Shown: positions 9,162 to 17,644 of the stretch, in pieces
Position numbering within the stretch: the first letter of the stretch is position 1
Layout: the number at the start of each line of letters is the position of its first letter
From: Planctomycetota bacterium
GTDB lineage: Bacteria > Planctomycetota > Phycisphaerae > Tepidisphaerales > Tepidisphaeraceae
Length of the DNA stretch: 43,586 nucleotides
Assembly: GCA_026693085.1 (NCBI GenBank)
Contig: JAPLNB010000351.1
Location: forward strand, 1-43,586
Direction of reading: 5' to 3'
The notes under the pieces: generated by a model
The model's input: only the letters and a program-made list of their open reading frames with translations
The model's database searches: none
Told to the model about the DNA's origin: nothing
Position numbers and translations under genes: made by a program

Positions 9162-11021
9162 ATGACTTTGACTGGAATTGATCTGGGTATTGTGCTGGTG
9201 TACCTGGCTGCGGTGATTGGGATCGGGTTTTATGTGAAGCGGAGGAGCGCGGCGGGGTTGGAGTCGTACTTTTTGGGGAACCGGCAGATGCCGTGGTGGA
9301 TGCTGGCGATGTCGGGGTCGTCGAGCTACTTTGATATTACGGGGACGATGTGGATTGTGTCGTTGCTGGTGATGCTGGGGCTGCGGGGGATGTGGATTCA
9401 GTTCATGTGGGGGTTCATCATCGCCGGTTTTTATATGGCGTTTATGGGGAAGTGGATTCGTCGGTCGGGGGTGATAACGGGGGCGGAGTGGATGGTGAAG
9501 CGGTTCGGGGCGGGGTTGCAGGGGGATCTGGCGAGGCTGTCGTATACGGTGTACGCGATTTTGACGATTTCGGCGTTGTTGGGGTACACGGCGGTGGGGA
9601 TGGGGAAGTTTGGGGCGGAGTTTATACCGTTGCCGGACGGGCTGAGCGCGGCGGCGAAGGAGCATTTGTGCGCGGCGCTGATCATTGGGATAACGGGGCT
9701 GTATGTGGTGGTTGGGGGATTTCGGGGGCTGACGCTGGTGGAGTTTTTTCAGACGATCATATTGACAGTGGGGGCGGTGATGGTGGCGTATCTGGGGTGG
9801 GCGGCGTTTCGGACGACGAACATGGCGGCGCCGCCGCCGGGGGATTGGTACAGCATTTGGCCGGTGTGGACGCTGGATCGGGAGGTGGGGGCGGGGTCGG
9901 TGTATGACGTGACGGGGTCGATGTATTACATGTTTGGGGCGATCGTGATTACATATGTGGCGAAGGGGTTATTGTTGTGCGCGAGCGGTCCGGAGCAGTT
10001 GTACGATTTTCAGAAGTTTTTGGCGGTTCGGAATCCGCGGGAGGCGTCGCTGATGGGGATGCTGTGGGGGGTGTTTCATACGGTTCGGTTTCCGATGGCG
10101 GCGGGGATTGCGGTGATGGGGATGGTGGGGTTGGCGGCGGAGCCGGAGTTGTTGTCGAAGATCAAGACGGACCCGGAGCGGGTGTTGCCGGTGGTGATTG
10201 CAACATTAAGGCCGGGGTTGAGGGGGTTGGCGTTGGCGGCGTTGATATCTGCGTTCATGGGGACGTTCAGCGCGACGGTGAATGGTGGGGCGAGCTATCT
10301 GGTGAGGGATGTGTATCAGCGGTATTTGCGGCGGCGGGCGTCGGATCGGGAATTGGTGTGGGCGAGCTATGGTGCGTCGGTGTTTTTCATTGTGGTGGGG
10401 ATTTTGATTTCGTTGCGGGCGAAGTCGATCAACACGATGTTTACGTGGATCATGGTGACGTTGGGGGCGGGGGTGTTGATGCCGAATGTGCTGAGGTGGT
10501 ACTGGGCGAGGATGAACGGGTGGGGGTATTTTGCGGGGACGGTGACGGGGATGGTGTTGTCGCTGGTACAGGCGGTATTGGAGAATAAGGAGATGCTGGT
10601 TCAGCCGGTGTATGTGACGTTTCCGGTGATGGTGATGGTGGTGATGTTGGTGGCGGTGGTGGTGGCGTTGATGACGGAGGCGGTGGATGACGAGACGTTG
10701 AAGCGGTTTTATCGGGATGTGCAGCCTGCGGGGGCTTGGGGGAGGGTGGCGGGGTTGGTGAAGCGGGATGATCCGGGTTTTGTGAAGGAGAGTTTTGGGG
10801 TGGATTTGTTGAATGTGTGTGTGGCGGTGCCGTGGTTGGCGGCGTTGTATACAGCGCCGGTGTTGCTGGTGACGCATCAGTATATGGGGGCGGGGTTGGC
10901 GGGGGCGGTAGTGTTGTTGTTGACGGTGGTGTTGTTGTTGACGTGGTGGCCGAACTTGCCGAAGGCGGAGGGTCGCGCCGGTGGGGAGGTGGAGGCGGGG
11001 GTGGCGGGGAAGGAGGGGTGA
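9162..11021 (+). CDS. Sodium:solute symporter family transporter
   Basis: A 619-residue polytopic membrane protein of the SSS family (PF00474-type), which couples Na+ entry to uptake of a small solute across the inner membrane. About 13 hydrophobic segments can be drawn. The N-terminus (DLGIVLVYLAAVIGIGFYVKRRS followed by YFLGNRQMPWWMLAMSGSSSYFD) is the classic family signature: TM1, the R-x-M-x-WW loop and the SSS turn in TM2. The central YLVRDVYQRY loop is also typical. The C-terminus has extra hydrophobic segments and a short charged tail. The ATG at 9162 follows a GAGGTGAGG ribosome site. The substrate cannot be read from sequence; sugars, amino acids or organic acids are all possible. 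Codon third positions are nearly all G or T. Confidence 0.9.
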   Translation: MTLTGIDLGIVLVYLAAVIGIGFYVKRRSAAGLESYFLGNRQMPWWMLAMSGSSSYFDITGTMWIVSLLVMLGLRGMWIQFMWGFIIAGFYMAFMGKWIRRSGVITGAEWMVKRFGAGLQGDLARLSYTVYAILTISALLGYTAVGMGKFGAEFIPLPDGLSAAAKEHLCAALIIGITGLYVVVGGFRGLTLVEFFQTIILTVGAVMVAYLGWAAFRTTNMAAPPPGDWYSIWPVWTLDREVGAGSVYDVTGSMYYMFGAIVITYVAKGLLLCASGPEQLYDFQKFLAVRNPREASLMGMLWGVFHTVRFPMAAGIAVMGMVGLAAEPELLSKIKTDPERVLPVVIATLRPGLRGLALAALISAFMGTFSATVNGGASYLVRDVYQRYLRRRASDRELVWASYGASVFFIVVGILISLRAKSINTMFTWIMVTLGAGVLMPNVLRWYWARMNGWGYFAGTVTGMVLSLVQAVLENKEMLVQPVYVTFPVMVMVVMLVAVVVALMTEAVDDETLKRFYRDVQPAGAWGRVAGLVKRDDPGFVKESFGVDLLNVCVAVPWLAALYTAPVLLVTHQYMGAGLAGAVVLLLTVVLLLTWWPNLPKAEGRAGGEVEAGVAGKEG

Positions 11022-11111
11022 TCGGTTTTGTTCAATGCTCGCCAAACTGAATTTGGGAAGAATGGTGAGGGGGGGCTGGTTGTTTGCTGTGCGCCGATAA
11101 TCGGGAAGGGC

Positions 11112-11140
11112 TTGACGCGGGGGTGATTTTGGCATATTCT
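11112..11140 (+). promoter_or_regulatory. Sigma-70-type promoter candidate for the sulfatase-fold gene
   Basis: TTGACG (11112-11117), a 17-bp spacer and TATTCT (11135-11140) lie about 70 bp before the ATG at 11208. This is the best promoter match in the 186-bp gap after the symporter gene. Confidence 0.5.
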
Positions 11141-11207
11141 CGACAGTTGGTAGCCCGGCACATCGCTTGGGGTAAGGCTCGGGTTGTGCAACAGACGGGG
11201 GTGCTGA

Positions 11208-12041
11208 ATGAATTCCCTGGTATGGGTGGTGATGGACAGTTGCCGATATGACACGTTTATGCGTGCGGCGACGCCGACGGTGGACTGGTTTTCGGGTTTT
11301 AACAATGTATTGGTTGAGCGGCGGTACAGTTATGCGTCGTGGACGTCGCCGGCGCATTATGCGTTCATGATGGGGCTGGTGCCGCATCGGAATGTGGCGG
11401 GGGTGTTTGCGTCGGAGGTTTATAAGGAGGATTTAGGGCAGTGGACGGAGCGATTGGGGACGGGGGGTTTGGACTTTTCGAAGTTCATACCGCATTTGTC
11501 GCTGCCGAAGGTTTTGCAGGAGATGGGGTATTTGACGATTGGGCGGGTGTCGCTGCCGGTGTTGAACGAGACGACGCTGTTGTCGGCGTATTTTGACGAT
11601 TACCGGATGATGGAGGATCACAACGACTTCGCGGGGATGATCCGGGAGATGGATTTTTCGGGGGATCGGCCGCGGTTTTATTTTTTCAATCTTGGGGAGA
11701 CGCACTACCCGTATATGTTGAAGGAATCGAGTTTGCCGCGGATATCGGGGGTGCATGGGGCGGTTCGGTGGTTGGACCGTGAGCAGGAGTCGTCGGGGCC
11801 GATGCCATTTTTTGACGAGGGGACGATGGAGCGGCTGCGAGAGCAGCAGGTGAGGTGTGTGGAGTACATTGATGGGTTGCTGGGGGAGCTGTTTCGGAAA
11901 TGTCCGAAGGGGACGCACGTGATATTGACGGCGGACCATGGTGAACTGTTTGGGGAATGCAACTACTTTGGCCACGGCCCAGTGATTCACGAGAAGGTAT
12001 TTGAAGTGCCCTTCGTGGAAGGCAAGGTTCCCAAGACCTGA
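11208..12041 (+). CDS. Sulfatase-fold (alkaline phosphatase superfamily) protein with Thr at the nucleophile position
   Basis: A 277-residue, signal-less member of the alkaline phosphatase/sulfatase superfamily. The N-terminal metal-site strand is VWVVMDSCRYDTF. The nucleophile loop is SWTSPAHYAFMMG, where Thr46 sits at the position of the formylglycine Cys/Ser of true sulfatases. A C-terminal TADHGELFGE carries the second metal ligands (Asp-His), followed by HGPVIHE. At 277 residues it is much shorter than sulfatases (450-550) and lacks their C-terminal subdomain. Thr at this position is typical of phosphatases and phosphoethanolamine transferases, so phosphoester chemistry is more likely than sulfate removal. 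It probably shares a transcript with the following sigma-factor gene (43-bp gap). Confidence 0.75.
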   Translation: MNSLVWVVMDSCRYDTFMRAATPTVDWFSGFNNVLVERRYSYASWTSPAHYAFMMGLVPHRNVAGVFASEVYKEDLGQWTERLGTGGLDFSKFIPHLSLPKVLQEMGYLTIGRVSLPVLNETTLLSAYFDDYRMMEDHNDFAGMIREMDFSGDRPRFYFFNLGETHYPYMLKESSLPRISGVHGAVRWLDREQESSGPMPFFDEGTMERLREQQVRCVEYIDGLLGELFRKCPKGTHVILTADHGELFGECNYFGHGPVIHEKVFEVPFVEGKVPKT

Positions 12042-12084
12042 GGCGCTTGAGCAAACCTGTCGGGTAGACGAAACGGGGGGTGGG

Positions 12085-12639
12085 ATGAGCAGCGAGGGCA
12101 TAGATCACGATACTGATCGCCAGCTCATGTTTCGTGTGGCTGGGGGGGACGTGCAGGCGTTTAAGGCGTTGTACGAGGCGTATTTTTCGCGGATCGTGTC
12201 GTTTTTGAGCCGGTATGGGTGTTCTGGTGTGGAGGACATGGCCCAGGAAGTGTTTGTTCGGGTGTGGGAGCATCGGGATCGATTTGCGGGGCGGTCGGGG
12301 ACGAAGACGTACCTGATGGGGATTACGCGGAACGTTTTGCGGGAGTCGAGGCGGCAATCGGGTCGATGGCCGGTGAGTTGTGACAGTGGGGTGTTGGGGA
12401 AAGTTGTTGCGGACGATCCGGAGGAGCAGCCGGATGCGGACCTGATCAAGACGCTTGAACAGGCGAAGGTGTATTTGTCTCCGAACCAGTTGCAGGCGAT
12501 CGAGTTGGTGTATCACAGCCAGATCAAGCCTGCGGAAGCGGCGGCGCTGGCGGGGTGTTCGTATAAAGCGATGTGTCGGCGGCTGGAGGAGGCGCGGTTG
12601 CGTTTGCGGGAGGTGTTGGAGCAGCGATTGCAGTCGTGA
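12085..12639 (+). CDS. ECF-type RNA polymerase sigma factor
   Basis: A 184-residue protein with only the sigma2 and sigma4 domains, as in extracytoplasmic-function sigma factors. Sigma2 spans about residues 12-80 (LYEAYFSRIVSFLSRY, then VEDMAQEVFVRVWEHRDRF and TYLMGITRNVLRESRRQ). Sigma4 includes LSPNQLQAIELVYHSQIKPAEAAALAGCSYKAMCRRLEEARLR split around its helix-turn-helix (about 132-172). The frame extends back to 12001, overlapping the preceding gene, but the ATG at 12085 follows GGGGGGTGGG and gives a normal sigma N-terminus. No anti-sigma gene follows directly; the nearest candidate partner is the FecR/zinc-motif protein encoded on the other strand at 15.7-17.6 kb. Confidence 0.9.
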   Translation: MSSEGIDHDTDRQLMFRVAGGDVQAFKALYEAYFSRIVSFLSRYGCSGVEDMAQEVFVRVWEHRDRFAGRSGTKTYLMGITRNVLRESRRQSGRWPVSCDSGVLGKVVADDPEEQPDADLIKTLEQAKVYLSPNQLQAIELVYHSQIKPAEAAALAGCSYKAMCRRLEEARLRLREVLEQRLQS

Positions 12640-12912
12640 GGGAGGGGGCGGGTTTAGCGTTTTTGGAGCGGTTTGGAGGGTGGAAGCAGGACGAGGCTGG
12701 CGAGGTGGTGGAGCATCCCCTGATTGGTTTTCCTCTGTAAATAGAACCCAGGCGAATCGAAAGAGAGAGCGGCACTGGCTGACCAGCAGCCCGTGGCACC
12801 CGAGCCCCGGAGGTAGGGGGCAGGTTGGTATTTCCGTGGACCTATTTAGCGGGTGCGGTTCAGCGTCAGATTTTTGTTTCCGACGGTTGGCAACACCGGC
12901 GACCGCCCGGTC

Positions 12913-14562
12913 TCAGCCATCAATCGCCGCCGACGATGCGGCGACGGCATCCGATTGGGGGTCGTGCCGTTGGGACACACTTCCGGTGGCAAATCCCCCA
13001 TCAACTGCCCGAAGGGTATTCCTGAACACCTGCACCTGTATTTTCCCGGTCGGCGTTTGGGGCCAGTTCAGCGCAACCTGGTAATCACGCCGCAGCACAA
13101 ACCGCTTGAACAACTGCCACAGAATCATTGCCACATAGGTCGGGTTGGTTGTGGCGTAGCGTATGAACAGCCGTCTTGGCTGACAGCAGAGCCGGAATAG
13201 CCACTCGAGTCCGGCTTTCTGGAGGAACTGCGGCGTTGGCGGGACGGCGCCGGCATGCAGGTCGAACGCCGCACCTACGCCGATCATCACGGCGGGTACG
13301 CGGTCGATGTGTTCCAGCATCCATCGCTCCTGTTTCGGACAGCCCAGGCCGACGAAGACAATGTCTGGCCGCCGTGCGTTGAGGCGATCGACCATTTCCT
13401 GGTCTTCCTGGGCGTTAAGGTGCCGGAACGGCGGAGAAATCGCGTCGACGATGTTGAGCCTCGGAAACCGCTGGCTCATATTCGCAACCAGTTGGCGCAG
13501 GCGATCCGGAGCACCCCCGTAGAACGCCACGCGCCACGCTTGGGTCTCGGCGTGCTCCAGCACCATGGGCATCAAGCTGCACCCGGCCACGCGCGACGCA
13601 CCGCGATGCCCCAGCAGTCGTTGTGCCCACACGATCGGCATGCCATCAGGAGTGTTGATGCTCGCTTGCTGGAGCGCACGACGGTGTGATGGCCGCCATT
13701 TTGCCAGAACGATGTTGTGCACGGCAACGACGCCGATGTAGTGGCGCGAGCGCTGTTCGGTCCATTCTTTGATCTGCTGAATAATCTGCTCGTACGAAGC
13801 GTTGACAATCGGTGTCCCCAGCACCAAGGTCGCCCGACGTGTTCCGGCGAATTCCGCGGGGCGGGCATCGTGGCGGGGCACAAGGAGCAGGAACTGCAGC
13901 ATCTGCCGAAGCATGTACAACACAGTCTTGCCCAGCACATAGAGGTCATATGTAAACGACTTATTGTGCATACCCAGCAGATCGAGCTCGTGCCGGTTTT
14001 TCCAATCCTCAAGAATGCTCTCAACGCTGTGGGTGTTGCTTCGGGCGGCCAATTGGGCGACGCTGGTCAGGCCCGGCAGCACGTTGTTCCGCAGCTTAAA
14101 GTTCGGAATCCGCTCGAGGAGAAAATCGTCGAGGTCTGTCGGGATCGGACGCGGCCCGACGAGCGCCATGTCGCCTCGCACCACGTTCCACAACTGCAGC
14201 AGTTCGTCGATCTTCAGTTCACGCAGCACCCGCCCCACACGGGTGGTATCGGGATGATTGTGCAACACCGATTGAACGGTCGGTTTTTCGCCTTTCAGGT
14301 GCATCGTGCGGATCTTGTAGATCAGGAACGGCTTGCCCCGGTACCCCCGGCGAAGCTGGCTGAACAGAAACGGCCCACGGGAGCTGCAGCGCACGAGCGG
14401 GTAGAGCACAGCAAGCAACGGCAACAGCAGGGCGCACGCGACGAACGCCACTATGCGTTGCGTCATCGCCCAAGGCCCTGCCGTTTCCACGCTCGCCAAC
14501 GGCTCGCTTTCCGCCGGAGGGCAAATACCATCGAATTTCGTCTCTGCCCGTCCGTAGTCCAT
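12913..14562 (-). CDS. Bifunctional exopolysaccharide enzyme: sugar transferase fused to WecG/TagA/CpsF glycosyltransferase
   Basis: A 549-residue fusion. Residues about 30-225 are a bacterial sugar transferase (undecaprenyl-phosphate phosphosugar transferase type): a hydrophobic helix (35-57), KPFLIYKIRTM, and DELLQLWNVVRGDMALVGPRP with the conserved catalytic Asp-Glu and GPRP. Residues about 245-490 are a WecG/TagA/CpsF-type glycosyltransferase: VHNIVLAKWRPSHR, TPDGMPIVWAQRLLG, VAFYGGAPD, and VFVGLGCPKQERWM. Normally these are separate enzymes: the first loads a sugar-phosphate on the lipid carrier at the inner membrane and the second adds the next sugar (ManNAcA-like). A single chain would perform the first two steps of repeat-unit assembly. 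It starts at the ATG ending at 14562, after GGGGATGTAGT. It is the most distal gene of the minus-strand glycan group. Confidence 0.9.
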   Translation of the reverse strand: MDYGRAETKFDGICPPAESEPLASVETAGPWAMTQRIVAFVACALLLPLLAVLYPLVRCSSRGPFLFSQLRRGYRGKPFLIYKIRTMHLKGEKPTVQSVLHNHPDTTRVGRVLRELKIDELLQLWNVVRGDMALVGPRPIPTDLDDFLLERIPNFKLRNNVLPGLTSVAQLAARSNTHSVESILEDWKNRHELDLLGMHNKSFTYDLYVLGKTVLYMLRQMLQFLLLVPRHDARPAEFAGTRRATLVLGTPIVNASYEQIIQQIKEWTEQRSRHYIGVVAVHNIVLAKWRPSHRRALQQASINTPDGMPIVWAQRLLGHRGASRVAGCSLMPMVLEHAETQAWRVAFYGGAPDRLRQLVANMSQRFPRLNIVDAISPPFRHLNAQEDQEMVDRLNARRPDIVFVGLGCPKQERWMLEHIDRVPAVMIGVGAAFDLHAGAVPPTPQFLQKAGLEWLFRLCCQPRRLFIRYATTNPTYVAMILWQLFKRFVLRRDYQVALNWPQTPTGKIQVQVFRNTLRAVDGGFATGSVSQRHDPQSDAVAASSAAIDG

Positions 14563-14787
14563 ACTACATCCCCGGTTCCGATCTCATGCGGTCGCATGGA
14601 CAGACTGATCGCGTCCTTGACTGGCGCAGTCCGGCGGCGGTTTCGAGGCATAGGTGATTGTTTTCGAATCCCGACCTACTTTGCCGATAGCTGTCCAAAC
14701 CGCCCGCGCGACTCGGCGTATGGAATCCCTCACAACCGCAGCATGACTGCAAGCATTCCACTGACACTCACCCCCGGCAATCCCTAT

Positions 14788-15759
14788 TTATTGGAGCACT
14801 GCCAATACGCGGGACGCATCGGCTGGCGTGAACTCGCTCAGCCGATCTATCACCATGCCATCACGCAATACTACCGCCGTCGGTGTCTGCACAAACCACT
14901 CGGTTCGATCGCTGAGCCGGCCAAAAGCGTGGTTTCTGCTCTTGGCAGAAGATTGCCCAGGCAGAACACCGTAGGGTGGAACTTCGATGAAGAATACGCG
15001 ATATACATTTGCCGTTTCGGAGTTTCCAGAAAGGTCCTCTATGAGCCTGGGTATTACCTGCCGGCATTCGGGACAGTCGTAGTGGTAGAACAACACCAGG
15101 CACTTGCCGCGGCTCAGTTCAGGGCCGATGTTGATGTGCTTCAGCAAGGGAAACGGCTTGCCTATCCACCGCTGTGGCTCAAGGACGACCCGGGAGGCGC
15201 CGTTGTTGAGGTCAGCTTTGTCGCTCAAGATTGCGGGGGTGTATGTTCCCATCGCAATTCCGCCGGGGATTCCCATCGCCATTGCGATGGTCGCACAGGC
15301 GATGATTTGTGCCCGCGACCTTCCAGTCGCACCGACGTTTTCTGGCCGGAAGAGCGCGAGTGTCAAGAGGGCCGCGACGTCCAGCATCAGTGTGTATCGC
15401 GGATTGACGGTCAGTCGGCCAAAACACCCGCAGGAGTTCTGGCCGGACAGGAGTTTGTAGAGTGTGATGCACGAGAACGCCGCAAAACACAGGAGCGTCA
15501 CGCCCCACACGGCCTTGGGCCACAGACCGCACAGCAGGCAGAGCCCGAGGAGGACTTCGAATTCGACAGCGGCGATCAAGAACGGCCGCCGGGCAAACAG
15601 CCCGTTGCCGGGGACGGGGCCGCTCATGAGCTCATGGGCTTTGAACGCGGCAGCAATCAGGAGCAAAGCGCCGAGTGCGACGCGTACGACGTCGCAGGGT
15701 GCTACGCCGGCCGGCTCAGCCGCCCGATTATTCCGGATTGGCACGCTCCGTGCGGTCAC
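14788..15759 (-). CDS. MauE/DoxX-like membrane protein fused to a thioredoxin-fold domain
   Basis: A protein of about 323 residues. The N-terminal half has four or five membrane helices with the MauE-type NSCGCFGRL motif between them. The C-terminal third is a thioredoxin-like domain with a CPEC redox pair in FYHYDCPECRQVIP and a cis-Pro region (QTPTAVVL). MauE-family proteins pass disulfide reducing power across the membrane, so a redox relay to exported partners is the likely role. I chose the GTG at 15759 because AAAGG lies 9 bases upstream; the longer frame from ATG 15789 lacks a ribosome site. In either case the 5' end overlaps the end of the FecR-domain gene, so the two are translationally coupled. 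The target protein is unknown. Confidence 0.75.
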   Translation of the reverse strand: MTARSVPIRNNRAAEPAGVAPCDVVRVALGALLLIAAAFKAHELMSGPVPGNGLFARRPFLIAAVEFEVLLGLCLLCGLWPKAVWGVTLLCFAAFSCITLYKLLSGQNSCGCFGRLTVNPRYTLMLDVAALLTLALFRPENVGATGRSRAQIIACATIAMAMGIPGGIAMGTYTPAILSDKADLNNGASRVVLEPQRWIGKPFPLLKHINIGPELSRGKCLVLFYHYDCPECRQVIPRLIEDLSGNSETANVYRVFFIEVPPYGVLPGQSSAKSRNHAFGRLSDRTEWFVQTPTAVVLRDGMVIDRLSEFTPADASRVLAVLQ

Positions 15760-17605
15760 TGGGCTTTTCCTTTGTCGAGTGGGTCGCATCGTGGTCGTGG
15801 GGCACCATGTCAGATACGGCTTTTGAAAACTCCCGCCAGAGCGTTTGTGACTGCGATGCGCAGGAAGGCGACGGCGGGGTCATCAGCAATGCTTGCGCTG
15901 TCTGGCTACCTTGATACGGGGCTGTCAACTGGTCCGCCAGGGCACGCAGATTCACTTGTTGGGCCGGCTGCGATCCGGTCAGCAGGGCCAGGCACTGGGC
16001 AAAATGGGGATCGCTCGCCCGCAGTTGGTCGGCCTTCTGCGGGTTGTTCTTGACCCACAGATAGGCTGCCGTACGGGTCTGCGACAGATACTCGCTGGCT
16101 CGCAGACTGAACAGCAACACATCATCCGCCGGCTTGTCCCTGCTTTGTTCTCTGGCTTTGACGTCGGCGTGCCAGCGTTTCAGTGCCGCGGTATAGGCCA
16201 TGGATCCGCCCGACGAATCCGCCGGCGGCGCAGTCGCTCTTCCAGAAGCCGCGGCTTGGAGCAACCCGCGCTCGTCGGCGGCAAAATGCTTCGCAAGACG
16301 CTGCATGCCGGCGGGATCAGAGATCGCGATCGGCTGATTCAACGGCGGACGGCTGGAATCGTAGTGGAACTGCCAGAGGTCCCCGGAAATCATCATGAGG
16401 TCGATGTAATCGGCGTCAACGCCGCGAGCGCGGCTGAGCGCCGCCTGTGCCTGGAAGATCCAGGGGAACTCGCGGTTGAACCATTCGCGGTGCTCGTCTC
16501 GCCAGGTGGCGTAGTCGAGGCTGTCGGGCGTACGACGGGCCGAGTGGCGTTCGGCGCGTTCGGTCAGCCGCGACAGATCTTCCTCGGCTTCGGGTGCGAT
16601 GCGGGCAATGACATTGCGTAGAGCCACGTTTGTGGCCCATGCCGTCGCGGCCAAAGCGTCCACCGGGTGGGGGGAGGTGGGTGGGGAACGGCCTGCCACG
16701 GTGGACGCTTGGCCTGCGACGACATCTAGAGCCGCTTGTTGCATGTCGTTGCGACTGAAACGAACGCTGCCTTTGACTAATACAAGGTCGGTCCGATCCC
16801 CCTGAGTTTGCACATCGAACTGGGTTCCTGTAATAGTCAGCAGCGCATTGCCGGTTTTGACCGCAAACGGATGCCCCGGCACAACCTCCACATAGAGCTC
16901 GCCCTTGCGCAAGTGGATTTCATATCTCCTGTTTGCACCCTCGCCGGCAACGGTGATCGTGGTCTGCGTGTCGTGGTTCATCACCACGCGATGCATCCCA
17001 CCGAGCAGTATCTCCTGGCGCTGCCGGGTGGTAGCGAGCGGCTGGCCGAGCGGCAGCGCGTGCGGCGCCGACGCGGTCACGATCTCCGCATAGAACCGCT
17101 GCGCGGGGTCCGTGATTCCGGCAAGCGAACTTCCGGAGCCATTTTGCGGCTTTCCAGTGAGCGCGCCCCAGCCGACGACACAGGCCATCACCAGGCACGC
17201 CGCCAGCGCCGTCGCCGTACCGATCCGATACAGCAGTTGCGGTCGCTTGTGAGCAGTGTGCTGACGCCGGTTTAGCTCCGCCAGCTCCGGCAGACGCCGC
17301 TGCAAATCCGCCCAACCCTGCTGAACCGTCATTGGGGCTTTGGCTCTGGCGGGCAGGGATTCTCGCTTTCTGGTTGCCAGTGCATCCTGGGTCTGCTTGC
17401 TCAGCGGCCCCCAGTGCTTGCTGACGATCCCGATTATTTCCTTCGTATCGTCAAACTCGCGGGCACATGCCGCACACAACATGCGGTGCGTCTCGAAGGC
17501 CTCTTGCTGCTGGTCGCTCTGCAGTGGATCGTTCGCCAGGATGCAGCTCATCAGAGGCCTTGCTTCCTGGCAGTTTATCTCGGGTTGGCGTTCAGAGTTT
17601 TGCAT
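15728..17605 (-). CDS. FecR-domain protein with zinc-binding anti-sigma-like N-terminus
   Basis: About 625 residues. The N-terminus has the anti-sigma zinc signature His-x3-Cys-x2-Cys (HRMLCAAC) preceded by NCQEARPLMS. One membrane helix follows (LYRIGTATALAACLVMACVVGWGAL), then a FecR domain (ILLGGMHRVVMNHDT through GELYVEVVPGHPFAVKTGNALLTITGTQFDVQ and LVKGSVRF). The long C-terminal part is Ala/Arg-rich and helical and contains no domain I recognise. The architecture places a sigma-binding head in the cytoplasm and a sensor outside, so it is probably the anti-sigma factor of an ECF sigma. The encoded sigma nearest by is at 12.1 kb on the plus strand. The frame is open to ATG 17644; I prefer the ATG at 17605, just before the zinc motif, though neither start has a strong ribosome site. 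Confidence 0.8.
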   Translation of the reverse strand: MQNSERQPEINCQEARPLMSCILANDPLQSDQQQEAFETHRMLCAACAREFDDTKEIIGIVSKHWGPLSKQTQDALATRKRESLPARAKAPMTVQQGWADLQRRLPELAELNRRQHTAHKRPQLLYRIGTATALAACLVMACVVGWGALTGKPQNGSGSSLAGITDPAQRFYAEIVTASAPHALPLGQPLATTRQRQEILLGGMHRVVMNHDTQTTITVAGEGANRRYEIHLRKGELYVEVVPGHPFAVKTGNALLTITGTQFDVQTQGDRTDLVLVKGSVRFSRNDMQQAALDVVAGQASTVAGRSPPTSPHPVDALAATAWATNVALRNVIARIAPEAEEDLSRLTERAERHSARRTPDSLDYATWRDEHREWFNREFPWIFQAQAALSRARGVDADYIDLMMISGDLWQFHYDSSRPPLNQPIAISDPAGMQRLAKHFAADERGLLQAAASGRATAPPADSSGGSMAYTAALKRWHADVKAREQSRDKPADDVLLFSLRASEYLSQTRTAAYLWVKNNPQKADQLRASDPHFAQCLALLTGSQPAQQVNLRALADQLTAPYQGSQTAQALLMTPPSPSCASQSQTLWREFSKAVSDMVPHDHDATHSTKEKPSDRTERANPE

Positions 17606-17644
17606 AACCACACCGCCACTGCCGGAGGTAGCGTTCAGCCCCAT

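Noticed and set aside
13717..16053. A 778-codon plus-strand open frame
   Set aside because: It is antisense to the sugar transferase/WecG fusion, the MauE-thioredoxin gene and the FecR gene, which show clear domains; it has no recognisable domain of its own.
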